Of a stretch of 64,000 nucleotides of DNA, positions 1 to 8,867 are shown piece by piece (position 1 is the stretch's first letter; the number at the start of each line of letters is the position of its first letter). Under the pieces are notes generated by a model. It had not been told where the DNA came from, did no database searches, and was given only the letters and a program-made list of their open reading frames with translations. The stretch is from Roseateles hydrophilus (GTDB lineage Bacteria; Pseudomonadota; Gammaproteobacteria; Burkholderiales; Burkholderiaceae_C): positions 186,001-250,000 of the forward strand of contig NZ_JAPPUY010000004.1 of NCBI RefSeq assembly GCF_026712245.1. Direction: 5' to 3'. A program made the translations under genes and the position numbers.

Positions 1-478
1 CCGTCGTGGCGCTGGCCATCTGCGTGAGCTGGCTGGTGCTGGTGGCCGCGGCGGCGAACACCGGCGCCGGCTCGGTGCCCAGCGCGAGCGCGACGACGGC
101 GTCACTGAGCGGCGTGACATGGCCCACCATGGTGGCGGCGACGACGGGCACGATGGAGTGCAGCACCTGCATGCGACCGGCGGCGTCCACGCCGCGCGCC
201 TGGATGAACAGCGGCGCCGCCGGGCTGGTGGCCGACAGCGTCAGGCTGTAGCTGCCGTCCGCCGCGTGGGTGGTGGCCGAGCCGACGAGCTTGCCCTGGC
301 CATCGACGACGCTGACCTGTGCATTCACCAGGGGCGCGCCGGTGGCTGCGATGCCGCGCAGCGTCGGCGGCGTCGTGGCTGCCGGTGTCGAGCTCGCCTC
401 GTCCTTGCCACCACCACCGCCACACGCGGCGAGCAGCACAAGCAGGGGCAACACGAGGGCGGCAAAACGGTACGGCAT
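1..478 (-). CDS. Putative lipoprotein with a carboxypeptidase-regulatory-like (beta-sandwich) segment, 3' end cut by the window edge
   Basis: The minus-strand frame from the ATG at 476-478 stays open to the left edge, so only the first 159 codons are visible. The N-terminus is a lipoprotein signal: hydrophobic core, then Leu-Ala-Ala-Cys with Cys19 as the probable lipidated residue, followed by a five-glycine tether. Residues from about 38 onward (a GAPLVNAQVSVVDGQGK stretch, then a GSYSLT motif) look like a carboxypeptidase-regulatory or Ig-like repeat, as found in surface-exposed or periplasmic proteins. No catalytic motif is visible in this part. It lies downstream of the binding-protein gene on the same strand with a 75-bp gap. 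The lipoprotein call is firm; the function is unknown. Confidence 0.7.
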   Translation of the reverse strand, partial: MPYRFAALVLPLLVLLAACGGGGGKDEASSTPAATTPPTLRGIAATGAPLVNAQVSVVDGQGKLVGSATTHAADGSYSLTLSATSPAAPLFIQARGVDAAGRMQVLHSIVPVVAATMVGHVTPLSDAVVALALGTEPAPVFAAAATSTSQLTQMASATT

Positions 479-553
479 GGCGCGGTCTGGAACTGGGCTT
501 GAGCCAGTTTGCCGCGCCGCGCGCCGCTGCAGTGCGCAGTTAAGCGCCGGGAT

Positions 554-2125
554 TCAGCGCTTGATCTGCACCCAGGCCAGCTCGACGAAGTTGTCGGCGC
601 GGTGCACCGCCGTCACCGCAGCCTGCATGGCCCAGGGGATGACCTGCCGGTGCAGCGGGATCACGTTCACCTGCTCGCGCCATTCCGCCAGTGCACCGCG
701 GATCAGCTGCTCACGCTTCTTCGCATCGGTCTCGACACTGCTCCGCGCGGCCAGCGCATCGGCGCGGTCGTTGCGGAAGGCACCGTAGTTGTAGTCGCCC
801 ACACCCTTGACGCTGCGGTTGCGCAGCACGGGCGTGAGCATGACCTCGGCGTCGGTGATGCTGCCGCCCCAGCCGTACAGGAACAGGCTGCTGTCCAGCT
901 TCTCCAGCTTGGGGAAGTACAGCGCGCGCGGCATCGCGTTGACCTTCACACGCACCTTGATCTGCGCCCACATGGCGGCCAGTGCGGCGCAGATCTCCTC
1001 GTCGTTGATGTAGCGGTTGTTGGGGCAGTCCAGCGTGACCTCGAAGCCGTCCGCATAGCCGGCATCGGCCATCAGCTTGCGGGCGCCCGCGACATCCAGC
1101 GGCAGGCGTGACTGCAGCGCCGGGTCGTCGAAGGACGCGTTGGCCGACGGCGTCAGCGCGCCGGTCGGCTCGGACAGGCCGGCCATCAGCTTGAGCTTGA
1201 GCGCCTGCACGTCGATGGCCTGGTAGAGCGCGCGCCGCACGCGCACATCCTTGAACGGATTGCGGTCGCCGGGTGCGCGGCCGTAGAGCAGCTTGTCGCG
1301 CGCCTGGTCCATGCCAATGAAGACCAGCCGGTTCTCGGGCCCGTCGATGATCTTCACACCGGGCGTGCTGCGCAGCCGCGTGATGTCGCGCGGCGCCGGG
1401 TCGTTGACCAGATCCACCTCGCCCGACACCAGGGCCGCCAGCCGCGTGGCGTCACTCGCGATCGGGGTGTAGACCACCTCCTGCACATTGCCGTCGGCGC
1501 GCCCCCACCAGGCCGGGTTGCGCCGCAGCACGGTCTTCACGCCAGGCTGGCGCGTGACCAGCTGGAAGGGCCCCGTGCCATTGGCGTTGACGGAGGCGTG
1601 GCTCTCCTCGCGCCCCTTGAAGTCCAGCGGCTGCACCACGCGGTGGGTCTCACACCACTTGCGGCTCATGATGGGCAGCTGCTCGACGTGCTGCAGGAAG
1701 ATGGGGTTGAAGGCGGCGAGTTGGAAGTCCACCGTCAGGTCGTCCACGCGCTTGGGCGTGCCCACCGCATGGGCATAGACGGCGATCTGCGATGTGGGCG
1801 CCCGCGCGCGCTGCAGCGAGAACACGACGTCATCGGCCGTGAACGGCGTGCCGTCGTGGAACTTCACGCCCGGCCTGAGCTTGAAGCGCCAGCTCAGCGG
1901 CCCGGTCTGGGCCCAGGATGTGGCCAGCCCCGGCACCAGCGCCAGCCGCGCGTCGCGGTGGATGAGGCGCTCGTAGATCTGGGAGTTGACGTTGTTCGTC
2001 AGCGTCTCATTCTGCGAGTGCGGGTCCATCGTCTGCGGGTCACCCTGGCCCGCCCAGCGCAAGGTCTGCGCCGACGCCACCAGAGCCCAGCCCAGCAGCG
2101 CGGCCACCGCCATCCATCGTTTCAT
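554..2125 (-). CDS. ABC transporter substrate-binding protein, family 5 (dipeptide/oligopeptide/nickel type)
   Basis: This 523-residue periplasmic binding protein starts with a Sec signal peptide (Lys-Arg, hydrophobic core, probable cut after VASA near residue 19). The mature start (TLRWAGQGDPQTMDPHS), the LVPGLATSW motif and the VKFHDGTPFTADDVVFSL motif are typical of the SBP_bac_5 family, which captures peptides, nickel complexes or other small solutes for ABC importers. Length fits the family (about 500-540). No permease or ATPase genes lie next to it, so it is an orphan binding protein that would have to work with a transporter encoded elsewhere. A purine-rich GGGGTGGGA precedes the ATG. 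The ligand cannot be read from the sequence. Confidence 0.88.
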   Translation of the reverse strand: MKRWMAVAALLGWALVASAQTLRWAGQGDPQTMDPHSQNETLTNNVNSQIYERLIHRDARLALVPGLATSWAQTGPLSWRFKLRPGVKFHDGTPFTADDVVFSLQRARAPTSQIAVYAHAVGTPKRVDDLTVDFQLAAFNPIFLQHVEQLPIMSRKWCETHRVVQPLDFKGREESHASVNANGTGPFQLVTRQPGVKTVLRRNPAWWGRADGNVQEVVYTPIASDATRLAALVSGEVDLVNDPAPRDITRLRSTPGVKIIDGPENRLVFIGMDQARDKLLYGRAPGDRNPFKDVRVRRALYQAIDVQALKLKLMAGLSEPTGALTPSANASFDDPALQSRLPLDVAGARKLMADAGYADGFEVTLDCPNNRYINDEEICAALAAMWAQIKVRVKVNAMPRALYFPKLEKLDSSLFLYGWGGSITDAEVMLTPVLRNRSVKGVGDYNYGAFRNDRADALAARSSVETDAKKREQLIRGALAEWREQVNVIPLHRQVIPWAMQAAVTAVHRADNFVELAWVQIKR

Positions 2126-2174
2126 CGTCCCACCCCAAGAACTGCAAGGCCCGGCAGTTTAGGAGCGCCCCCAA

Positions 2175-3419
2175 TCACCTTTTCAGATTTGGATTCCAGA
2201 GCTCTTCCAGATGATTGAAGCCCCAGTTCTCCGGCGGCTCGCGCCCGGCGATGCGGTCGGTGGCGCCCGGCGCCGACAAATCGAGCAACTGCACCGGGAT
2301 GGGCATGTTGGACTTGGTGGAATAGAACACCTTCACGCGCGGCGCAATCAGCGCCTCGGGGTTCTGATCCACCACCACGCCCAGGCGCCCGGACTGCAAC
2401 CGCACCAGCGTGCCGGTGGGGTAGATGCCCACGCTCTTCACGAAGGCCTGGAAGACCACCGGGTCGAACTGCCCCTTCCACTGCGCCATGCGCTGGAGAG
2501 AACCGGCCGGGTCCCAGGCTTTCTTGTAGGGCCGCGTCGAGGTGATCGCGTCATAGACATCGCAGACCGCGCCCATGCGCGCCAGCAGGCTGATCTGATC
2601 GCCCGCCAGCTTGTGCGGGTAGCCCGTGCCGTCCACCTTCTCGTGGTGGTGCAGGCACACATCCAGCGCGGCTTCAGGCACATGCGTGCCCTCGCGCAGC
2701 ATCTCCCAGCCCCGCTCGGGGTGGCTGCGCATCACGTTGAACTCCGCGTCGGTCAGGGAGCCAGGCTTGTTCAGCACGTCCAGCGGCATCTGCATCTTGC
2801 CGACGTCGTGCAGCAGGCCCGCCAGGCCCGCCTCGCGCACCTCGGTGTCGCTCAAGCCCATGTGGCGCCCCAGCGCCACCATGAGCCCGCACACGGCCAC
2901 CGAGTGCATGTAGGTGTAGTCGTCCTTGTCCTTCAGCCGGGCCAGGCTCACGAAGGCGGACGGGTTACGGGCGAGCGACGACGCCACCTCATCGACGATG
3001 GGCAGGCAGACCTCGCTGTCGATCGCCTTGCCCAGCCGGGCCTCGTTGAACAGCGCCATGACGGCCGCCTTGGAGCGGTTCAACACCTGACCGGCGCGAT
3101 CCAGCTCCGCCTCCATGCTGACACGCGCAGCCGGCGGTGGTGGTGGTGGAGGCGGGGGTGGCACAGCCGCAGCGACCGGCGCGGGAGACGCCACCGTCAT
3201 GACAGGGCTGGGCTTGGGGTCTTCGACGACCGCCACATCCGCGCCCTTGCTCACATCAATCCACACCGCCGGCACGCCGCTGGCCTTCAGCGCAGCCAGG
3301 TCGACGGCATCCGTCAGCACGAACTTGGTTTTCCAGAATGGGTGGGACAGCCAGGCCCCCTCCATCGATTGCAGGTACATGCCCAGCCTGGCCTCAGAGG
3401 TCGGGATCTTCTTCAACAT
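2175..3419 (-). CDS. HD-GYP domain protein with N-terminal DUF3391, probable cyclic-di-GMP phosphodiesterase
   Basis: The N-terminus (residues 1-60, [19 protein letters not shown]) matches DUF3391, the usual partner of HD-GYP domains. The HD-GYP domain covers about residues 105-320, with the metal-binding HD pair at 204-205 ([12 protein letters not shown]) and the signature [11 protein letters not shown] at 258-268. HD-GYP enzymes hydrolyse cyclic di-GMP, and all the visible key residues are present. The domains are joined by a Pro/Ala linker with ten consecutive prolines (87-96), which would need EF-P for efficient translation. I chose the ATG at 3419 because family members start there; an in-frame ATG at 3440 would add seven residues, and neither has a strong ribosome-binding site. 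It is single-gene, downstream of the cytochrome c4 terminator. Confidence 0.9.
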   Translation of the reverse strand: MLKKIPTSEARLGMYLQSMEGAWLSHPFWKTKFVLTDAVDLAALKASGVPAVWIDVSKGADVAVVEDPKPSPVMTVASPAPVAAAVPPPPPPPPPPAARVSMEAELDRAGQVLNRSKAAVMALFNEARLGKAIDSEVCLPIVDEVASSLARNPSAFVSLARLKDKDDYTYMHSVAVCGLMVALGRHMGLSDTEVREAGLAGLLHDVGKMQMPLDVLNKPGSLTDAEFNVMRSHPERGWEMLREGTHVPEAALDVCLHHHEKVDGTGYPHKLAGDQISLLARMGAVCDVYDAITSTRPYKKAWDPAGSLQRMAQWKGQFDPVVFQAFVKSVGIYPTGTLVRLQSGRLGVVVDQNPEALIAPRVKVFYSTKSNMPIPVQLLDLSAPGATDRIAGREPPENWGFNHLEELWNPNLKR

Positions 3420-3500
3420 GACAGCGTCGTTTCCATCCAACCGAGTATCGGTTCAGGGCCAGGGCCGGCAGTGTGCAGCCCTGCACAGTTTGCCCGAGGC

Positions 3501-3533
3501 GAAAAAAAGCCGCCTCGGTCGAGGCGGCTCTTT
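3501..3533 (-). terminator. Rho-independent terminator of the cytochrome c4 gene
   Basis: A 9-bp perfect stem (AGCCGCCTC at 3508-3516, GAGGCGGCT at 3521-3529) with a four-base loop. On the minus strand it is followed by a run of seven T residues (3502-3508). It sits 26 bp beyond the cytochrome stop codon and before the HD-GYP gene, so it separates the two transcription units. Confidence 0.9.
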
Positions 3534-3554
3534 CACAGGCGCGCGCCGTGTGCG

Positions 3555-4199
3555 TCAGCGCATCTTGCCCTGCGGCACGGTGGCCAGCTCGCCCGGCAGG
3601 CTGGCGATGTAGCCTGAGATGGCCTTCAGTTCGGCGTTGCTGAACTGCTTGACCTGGCCCGCCATGACGCCGTTGCTGCGGCCGATGTTGGCATTCTTCT
3701 CGGTCTTGTAGGACTTCAGCGCCACGGTCAGGTAGTCGGCGTGCTGACCGGCGATCTTGGGATACGCCGGGTCGATCGGCTTGCTGAAGTTGACGCCGTG
3801 GCAGGAGATGCAGGCCCCCTTGGTCAGTAGCTCGGCCACATTGGCCGGCGCAGCGGGCACGCTCTCCGGCACGGCCGGCTTCTTGGCCTGCTGCTCGTAG
3901 AAAGCGGCCACGTCGAGCATGTCCTGCTCGCTCATCGAGGTCGCGATGCCGCGCATGGTGGGGTGCTTGCGCTCGCCCTTGGCATAGGCCTGCAGCGACG
4001 CCACGATGTACTTGGCGTTCTGGCCCGCGATCATGGGCACCTTGTGGATCTCGGGGAAGCTGGCCTGGTAACCCGGAATGCCATGGCAGCCGATGCACAT
4101 CGCGATCTTCTTTTCACCGGCCTTCACGTCCTGAGCCTGCGCGGAGGCGGCGCCAAACAGGGCGGCCAGGGTGATCGAGATCTGCAGCAGTTTTTTCAT
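3555..4199 (-). CDS. Di-haem cytochrome c4-type protein
   Basis: This 214-residue periplasmic electron carrier has a Sec signal peptide (about residues 1-22, ending SAQAQ) and two c-type haem sites, CIGCH at 35-39 and CISCH at 130-134. Likely axial methionines are Met82 (HPTMRG) and Met179 (NGVMAG). The two halves are similar in layout, as in cytochrome c4, which passes electrons to terminal oxidases. Length fits the family (about 200-215). It is transcribed alone, divergently from the moxR gene, from a region with a perfect TATAAT hexamer, and ends at a strong terminator. Whether its partner is a cbb3 or another oxidase is not visible here. Confidence 0.93.
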   Translation of the reverse strand: MKKLLQISITLAALFGAASAQAQDVKAGEKKIAMCIGCHGIPGYQASFPEIHKVPMIAGQNAKYIVASLQAYAKGERKHPTMRGIATSMSEQDMLDVAAFYEQQAKKPAVPESVPAAPANVAELLTKGACISCHGVNFSKPIDPAYPKIAGQHADYLTVALKSYKTEKNANIGRSNGVMAGQVKQFSNAELKAISGYIASLPGELATVPQGKMR

Positions 4200-4232
4200 G
4201 TCTCGTGGGGTCTGGGTTCTTAGGCGGCCGCG

Positions 4233-4254
4233 ATTATAGGAGGGCTCCTATACT
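4233..4254. promoter_or_regulatory. Divergent promoter core with an 8-2-8 inverted repeat between the cytochrome c4 and moxR genes
   Basis: TATAGGAG-GG-CTCCTATA (4235-4252) is a perfect inverted repeat. Its left arm overlaps a minus-strand TATAAT (4233-4238), 34 bp upstream of the cytochrome ATG. Its right arm overlaps a plus-strand TATACT (4249-4254), 32 bp upstream of the moxR ATG. Neither side has a good -35 element, which suggests dependence on an activator or a regulator bound at the repeat. The hexamers and symmetry are seen directly; the operator role is inferred. Confidence 0.5.
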
Positions 4255-4286
4255 GAAACCGCCCCCTTCCTGCCCCGGTTTTCCCC

Positions 4287-5141
4287 ATGAAATTCCAAGG
4301 TTCCGACCAATATGTGGCCACCGCCGACCTGATGCTGGCGGTCAACGCGGCCGCCACGCTGCAGCGCCCGTTGCTCATCAAGGGCGAGCCCGGCACGGGC
4401 AAGACCATGCTGGCCGAGGAGGTGGCCGCCGCCCTCGGCATGCCGCTGCTCCAGTGGCACATCAAGAGCACCACCAAGGCCCAGCAGGGTCTGTACGAGT
4501 ACGACGCCGTCAGCCGGCTGCGCGACAGCCAGCTCGCTGGCATCGAGGGCAGCGAGCGCGTGCGCCAGATCGAGAACTACATCGTCAAGGGCGTGCTGTG
4601 GCAGGCCTTCGAGGCGGACCAGCCCGTGGTGCTGCTCATCGACGAGATCGACAAGGCCGACATCGAGTTCCCGAACGACCTGCTGCGCGAGATCGACCGC
4701 ATGGAGTTCTACGTCTACGAGACACGCCAGCTCGTGAAGGCCAGGCACCGCCCGCTGGTGTTCATCACGTCCAACAACGAGAAGGAGCTGCCGGACGCCT
4801 TCCTGCGCCGCTGCTTTTTCCACTACATCAAGTTCCCGGACGCCGAGACGATGGCCAAGATCGTCAACGTCCACTTCCCCACGCTCAAGAAGGATCTGCT
4901 GGCTGCGGCGCTGAAGAACTTCTACGACGTGCGCAACCTGCCGGGCCTCAAGAAGAAGCCCAGCACCTCGGAGCTCATCGACTGGCTCAAGCTGCTGGTG
5001 GCCGAGGACGTGCCCGTGCAGGCGCTGCAGGCTCAGGACGAGAAGGTCAGCATCCCGCCGCTGGTCGGGGCATTGCTCAAGAACGAGCAAGACCTGACGC
5101 TGTTCGAGAAGCTCGTATTCATGCAACGCAACAACCGCTGA
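4287..5141 (+). CDS. MoxR-family AAA+ ATPase
   Basis: This 284-residue ATPase has Walker A GEPGTGKT (33-40), Walker B VVLLIDEID (114-122) and a sensor-type segment VFITSNNEKELPDAFLRRC. MoxR ATPases act as chaperones that mature or insert cofactors into protein complexes, nearly always with a VWA-domain partner. The likely partner here is the VWA protein at 8868-10058, about 3.7 kb downstream on the same strand. The start follows the divergent promoter; the gene ends one base before the start of the next small gene, so they form an operon. The target complex is not identifiable. Closely related MoxR proteins sit beside CoxE-like VWA genes, which fits the VWA protein seen here. Confidence 0.92.
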   Translation: MKFQGSDQYVATADLMLAVNAAATLQRPLLIKGEPGTGKTMLAEEVAAALGMPLLQWHIKSTTKAQQGLYEYDAVSRLRDSQLAGIEGSERVRQIENYIVKGVLWQAFEADQPVVLLIDEIDKADIEFPNDLLREIDRMEFYVYETRQLVKARHRPLVFITSNNEKELPDAFLRRCFFHYIKFPDAETMAKIVNVHFPTLKKDLLAAALKNFYDVRNLPGLKKKPSTSELIDWLKLLVAEDVPVQALQAQDEKVSIPPLVGALLKNEQDLTLFEKLVFMQRNNR

Positions 5142-5142
5142 G

Positions 5143-5367
5143 ATGGCCCAAGACTTCAACCGCGCGATGCGCGAGGCGCTGGCGGATGCCGTCGGCTTTG
5201 TGGGCGGCGCGCTGGCTGGCTGGGGCCTGGGCCGGCAGTTCGGCATCGACTTCGTCGCCAGCACCGACTGGAACGCACAGCAGCTGCTGGGCCTGCTGCT
5301 GATCGTGGCCGGCTGCGGCGTGGGCCGCTGGGCCGCGCGACGCATGATGCTGCGAGACCCGTCTTGA
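5143..5367 (+). CDS. Small predicted inner-membrane protein (74 aa), unknown function
   Basis: It starts one base after the moxR stop and overlaps the next gene by a TTGA junction, so it is probably co-translated with both. It has two hydrophobic segments: residues about 17-36, glycine-rich (VGFVGGALAGWGLG), and about 45-63 (QQLLGLLLIVAGCGVGRW). It ends with a basic tail, WAARRMMLRDPS. Two membrane passes with a short polar link is the likely topology. I do not recognise a family. The tight placement behind moxR suggests it belongs to the MoxR/VWA unit, which is inference. Confidence 0.7.
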   Translation: MAQDFNRAMREALADAVGFVGGALAGWGLGRQFGIDFVASTDWNAQQLLGLLLIVAGCGVGRWAARRMMLRDPS

Positions 5368-5960
5368 GGCCCGTCCTGCCGGTTGAGCTGGCGGCCGGGC
5401 CAATCCGGCTGGTGCCGCTGACCGCAGCGCACGCGCCCGGCCTGCAGGCAGCCGCGGCCGACGGCGAGCTCTGGAACCTGCGCTTCACCAGCGTCCCGGC
5501 GCCGGACGAGACAGCCGCCTACATCGACACCGCCCTCGCCGGCCAGGCCGCCGGGCACCGCCTGCCCTTTGCGGTACTGGATGCCCGCAGCAGCGAGGTG
5601 CTGGGCTCCACCAGCTATCACGACATCGTGCCGGCCATCGCGCGGCTGGAGATCGGCTACACCTGGTATGCCCAGCGCGTGCAGCGCAGCGCGGTCAACA
5701 CCACGGCCAAGCTGCTGCTGCTGACGCATGCGTTCGAGACCTTGGGCGCCCAGCTCGTCGGCTGGCGCACCGACAACTTCAACCACGCCTCGCAGCGCGC
5801 CATCGAGCGCCTGGGCGCGCGGCGTGACGGCGTGATCCGCCACCACGCGCTGCGCCGTGACGGCACGGTGCGCGACACCGTGATGTACAGCCTGACCGCC
5901 GGCGAATGGCCCGAGGTCAAGGCCCATCTGCATTGGCAACTCACCCGCCCCCGACCATGA
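5364..5960 (+). CDS. GNAT-family N-acetyltransferase (RimJ/RimL-like)
   Basis: This 198-residue protein has the Acetyltransf_3 pattern: N-terminal IRLVPLTAAHAPGL, a central strand FAVLDARSSEVLGSTSYHDI, then LEIGYTWYAQRVQRSAVNTTAKLLLLTHAF, which replaces the usual acetyl-CoA loop region, and C-terminal N-x-x-S-x-x-A-I-E-RLGAR. Such enzymes acetylate protein N-termini or small molecules; the substrate is unknown. The start is TTG at 5364, overlapping the TGA of the small membrane gene (TTGA). The stop overlaps the ATG of the S9 peptidase (ATGA). It is therefore part of a tightly coupled run, although its role in the MoxR unit is not evident. Confidence 0.88.
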   Translation: MRPVLPVELAAGPIRLVPLTAAHAPGLQAAAADGELWNLRFTSVPAPDETAAYIDTALAGQAAGHRLPFAVLDARSSEVLGSTSYHDIVPAIARLEIGYTWYAQRVQRSAVNTTAKLLLLTHAFETLGAQLVGWRTDNFNHASQRAIERLGARRDGVIRHHALRRDGTVRDTVMYSLTAGEWPEVKAHLHWQLTRPRP

Positions 5961-7957
5961 CCCGCAACGCCGCCCCCGTCTTCGATGTCGATGCCCTCTG
6001 GGCGCTGGACCGCCTCGGCGCCCCCAGCCTCAGCCCCGACGGCGCGCAGGCCGTAGCTGCCGTCACGCGCCACGACATGCAGGCCAACCGCGCGCAGGCC
6101 AGCCTGTGGCTGTTCTCCACGCTGGGCGGCGAACCGCGCCGGCTGACCGAAGCGGGCGACAAGGACGGCCAGCCGCTGTGGAGCCCGCAGGGCGACCTGA
6201 TCGCCTTCACCGCCAAGCGCGAGCAGGGCGGCGTGAAGGACGACGAGGCCCAGCTCTACGTCATCCCGCCCGACGGTGGCGAGGCGCGCCGCGTGGGCCA
6301 GGTGGCCACCGGCGTGGGTGCCTTCCGCTGGTTTCCGGACGGCCGGCGCATTGCCTTCGTGTCCTGGGTGTGGCCCGACCGCAAGGCCGCCGCGCAGGCG
6401 GACGCGCTGCGCGAGTTCAAGGCCCGCAAGGAGACGGCCTACGTCACCGACGAAACGCTCTACCGCTTCTGGGACCACCACATCCCGCAGGGCCGCGTGC
6501 CGCACCTGCATGTGATGGACGTGGCCACCGGCAAGGTCCGTGACCTGTTCGAGGGCAGCGCCTGGGAACTGGAGCGGGCCGAGCCCGAGGCCACCTGTTT
6601 CGATATCTCGCCCGACGGCCGGCGCATCGCCTTCGCCTTCGACCCCAGCGCCGAGAAGCGGCTGGACGGCCGCCAGGCGCTCGCCGAGATCGACGTCAAG
6701 ACGCGCGCCGTGCAAACGCTGCTGCAGGACGCCGACTGGGACTTCGGCGCGCCGCGCTACAGCCAGTCCGGCGCCCACCTCGCCTTCCTGGCCAGCCACC
6801 AGGCGCGGGGCCACAACCAACCCGACCGCCTGGCCGTGCTGGACCAGCGCGGCCACTGGGCCGTGTTCAGCGAGGACTGGGACCACGAGGTCACCGCGCC
6901 GCTGCAGTGGACCGAGGACGACCAGGCCGTGCTGTTCACGGCCGAAGCGCGCGGGCGCCGCCACCTGTGGCGCTTCGCGCTGGGTGATCGTTGCGCCGAG
7001 TGCGTGTTCGAGGGCGGGCATGTCGGCGCCTTCGCGCAGGCCGGTGGCCTCACGGTGGTGAACCATGACGGCATGGCGTTCCCGCCACAGTTGTCGGTGC
7101 TCGATGAAGACGGCCGCGCGCAGCGCATCGAGCACCTGAACGAGGACCGGCTGGCTGCGCACCGCTTCGGCCGCCAAGAGGAAGTCAGCCTTACCGGCGC
7201 GCGCGGCGACGCCGTTCAGATGTGGCTGACCTACCCGCCCGGCTTCGACGCGAAGAAGAAGTGGCCTGTCATGCACGTCATCCATGGCGGCCCGCACACC
7301 GCCTTCGGCGACAGCTGGCATTGGCGCTGGAATCACCAGGCCTTCGCCGCCCAAGGCTACGTGGTCGCGAGCGTCAACTACCACGGCTCCTCCAGCTTCG
7401 GCCATGAGTTCCTGGACAGCATCACCGGCCACTGGGGCGAGTACGAACTGCAGGACATCGAGGCTGGCACCGACTGGCTGCTGCGCCAGCGCTGGGTGGA
7501 CAAGAAGCGCATCGTCGCCACCGGCGGCAGCTACGGCGGCTACATGGTGGCGTGGATGAACGGCCATGTGGCGCCCGGCCGCTACCAGGCCTACATCTGC
7601 CATGCCGGCTGCTACGACTGGCAGGCCATGTACGCGGACGACGCCTACGCCTGGCACCGCAAGGAACTGGGCGCCGCGTACTGGGACGACCCGGCCCGCG
7701 TCGCCGCGCAGAGCCCACACGCATTCGCCAAGCACTTCAAGACGCCCACGCTGGTCATCCACGGCGCGCTGGACTACCGCGTGCCCGACGCTCAGGGCCT
7801 GGCCTACTACAACACGCTGAAGTCGCTGGGCGTGCCGGCGCGGCTGGTGTGGTTCCCGGACGAGAACCACTGGATCCTGAAACCGCGCAACAGCCGGCTC
7901 TGGTACGGCGAATTCTTCGCGTGGCTCGCACAGCACACTGGCCAGACGCGAAGCTGA
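5957..7957 (+). CDS. S9-family serine peptidase (prolyl oligopeptidase / acylaminoacyl-peptidase type)
   Basis: This 666-residue peptidase has an N-terminal beta-propeller with WD40/TolB-like repeats (SPDGAQAV, SPQGDLIAF, FPDGRRIAF, SPDGRRIAFAF) and a C-terminal alpha/beta-hydrolase domain from about residue 420. The catalytic triad is visible: Ser525 in GGSYGGYM, Asp606 in HGALDYRVP and His638 in DENHWIL. The HGGPHTAFGDSW motif supplies the oxyanion-hole region. The family cleaves short peptides or N-acylated peptides. There is no signal peptide, so it is probably cytoplasmic. The start is the ATG of an ATGA overlap with the acetyltransferase gene. Having an acetyltransferase next to a possible acyl-aminoacyl peptidase is suggestive but may be coincidence. 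Confidence 0.94.
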   Translation: MTRNAAPVFDVDALWALDRLGAPSLSPDGAQAVAAVTRHDMQANRAQASLWLFSTLGGEPRRLTEAGDKDGQPLWSPQGDLIAFTAKREQGGVKDDEAQLYVIPPDGGEARRVGQVATGVGAFRWFPDGRRIAFVSWVWPDRKAAAQADALREFKARKETAYVTDETLYRFWDHHIPQGRVPHLHVMDVATGKVRDLFEGSAWELERAEPEATCFDISPDGRRIAFAFDPSAEKRLDGRQALAEIDVKTRAVQTLLQDADWDFGAPRYSQSGAHLAFLASHQARGHNQPDRLAVLDQRGHWAVFSEDWDHEVTAPLQWTEDDQAVLFTAEARGRRHLWRFALGDRCAECVFEGGHVGAFAQAGGLTVVNHDGMAFPPQLSVLDEDGRAQRIEHLNEDRLAAHRFGRQEEVSLTGARGDAVQMWLTYPPGFDAKKKWPVMHVIHGGPHTAFGDSWHWRWNHQAFAAQGYVVASVNYHGSSSFGHEFLDSITGHWGEYELQDIEAGTDWLLRQRWVDKKRIVATGGSYGGYMVAWMNGHVAPGRYQAYICHAGCYDWQAMYADDAYAWHRKELGAAYWDDPARVAAQSPHAFAKHFKTPTLVIHGALDYRVPDAQGLAYYNTLKSLGVPARLVWFPDENHWILKPRNSRLWYGEFFAWLAQHTGQTRS

Positions 7958-8055
7958 CCCCCCCAGGTTGCGGGTGGCGCGCGGCCGGTGCGCACGGGCG
8001 CGCGCCGACACAATCGGCGGGTTCCGCCCTGCGGCCATCACAACGAGACACGCCG

Positions 8056-8829
8056 ATGAAGATCCGTCACACCCTGGCTGCCACCCTCGCCGCCGCGCTG
8101 GTCAGCGCCGCCCCCGCCGCACAGGCCCTGGACATCGTTTTCGATTACAGCCTGGACACAACCGGCTTCTTCACCGCCGCCAAGCGCGAGACGCTGAACC
8201 AGGTCGCGTCCATCTTCGAGAACAACCTGACCACCTCGCTGGCGGCGCTCACCAGCGTCGACTTCAGCACCGGGCTGATGGACGGCTACGCTGGCACCGC
8301 GCTGTCGGTCACCAACCGCAACATCGCCGCCAACACGCTGGTGTTCTACGTCGGTGCCGTCGACCTGCGCGACAGCACCATCGGCCTGGCCTACGTCGGC
8401 ACGGCCAATCCCAACCGCGTCAACTCGAGTGACAACGGCTTCTTCTCGGGCTGGGGCGGCCAGATGCTGTTCGACAACGGCGTCAACTGGTACTACGACA
8501 GTGACATCCGCAGCACCGAGACCGTGGCAGGCACGCTGGACTTCGCCACCGTCGCCATGCACGAGATGGGTCATCTGTTCGGCCTGGTGCACGAGGGCAC
8601 CGTGCCGGGCGACAACATGTACCCCACCACCAACGGCACCCGCAACCTGTTCGGCGTCAACGACTGGCTGGACATGCGCACCGAGGGCTGGGCCGTCGCC
8701 TCGACCACGCCCAACCTGAACCAGGTCGTCGTCGTCAGCACGCCCGTGCCGGAACCCTCCGCCTACGCGCTGATGTTGGCCGGCCTGGCCGCCGTCGGCC
8801 TGCGCGCGCGCCGCCGCAACACCCGCTGA
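8056..8829 (+). CDS. Exported zinc metalloprotease-like protein with PEP-CTERM sorting signal
   Basis: This 257-residue protein has a Sec signal peptide (about 1-25, ending AAQA). The metzincin-like zinc motif HEMGHLFGLVHE places His169, His173 and His179 as ligands and Glu170 as catalytic base. The C-terminus is a full PEP-CTERM signal: VPEPSAYALM, a hydrophobic helix, then RARRR. PEP-CTERM proteins are processed by an exosortase and are tied to exopolysaccharide or surface-layer biology. No exosortase gene lies in this window, so it must be elsewhere. I placed the start at 8056 because the signal peptide begins there; upstream codons are not protein-like. A 98-bp gap separates it from the peptidase, so it may have its own promoter. 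Confidence 0.9.
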   Translation: MKIRHTLAATLAAALVSAAPAAQALDIVFDYSLDTTGFFTAAKRETLNQVASIFENNLTTSLAALTSVDFSTGLMDGYAGTALSVTNRNIAANTLVFYVGAVDLRDSTIGLAYVGTANPNRVNSSDNGFFSGWGGQMLFDNGVNWYYDSDIRSTETVAGTLDFATVAMHEMGHLFGLVHEGTVPGDNMYPTTNGTRNLFGVNDWLDMRTEGWAVASTTPNLNQVVVVSTPVPEPSAYALMLAGLAAVGLRARRRNTR

Positions 8830-8867
8830 CAACGGCGCATGGCCCGACTCCGCATAATCGGCGGGCC

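Noticed and set aside
5657-8041. A 794-codon open frame on the minus strand opposite the acetyltransferase and S9 peptidase genes
   Set aside because: It mirrors the codon bias of the real plus-strand genes (GC-rich third positions), shows no recognisable domain, and the plus strand has complete catalytic motifs.
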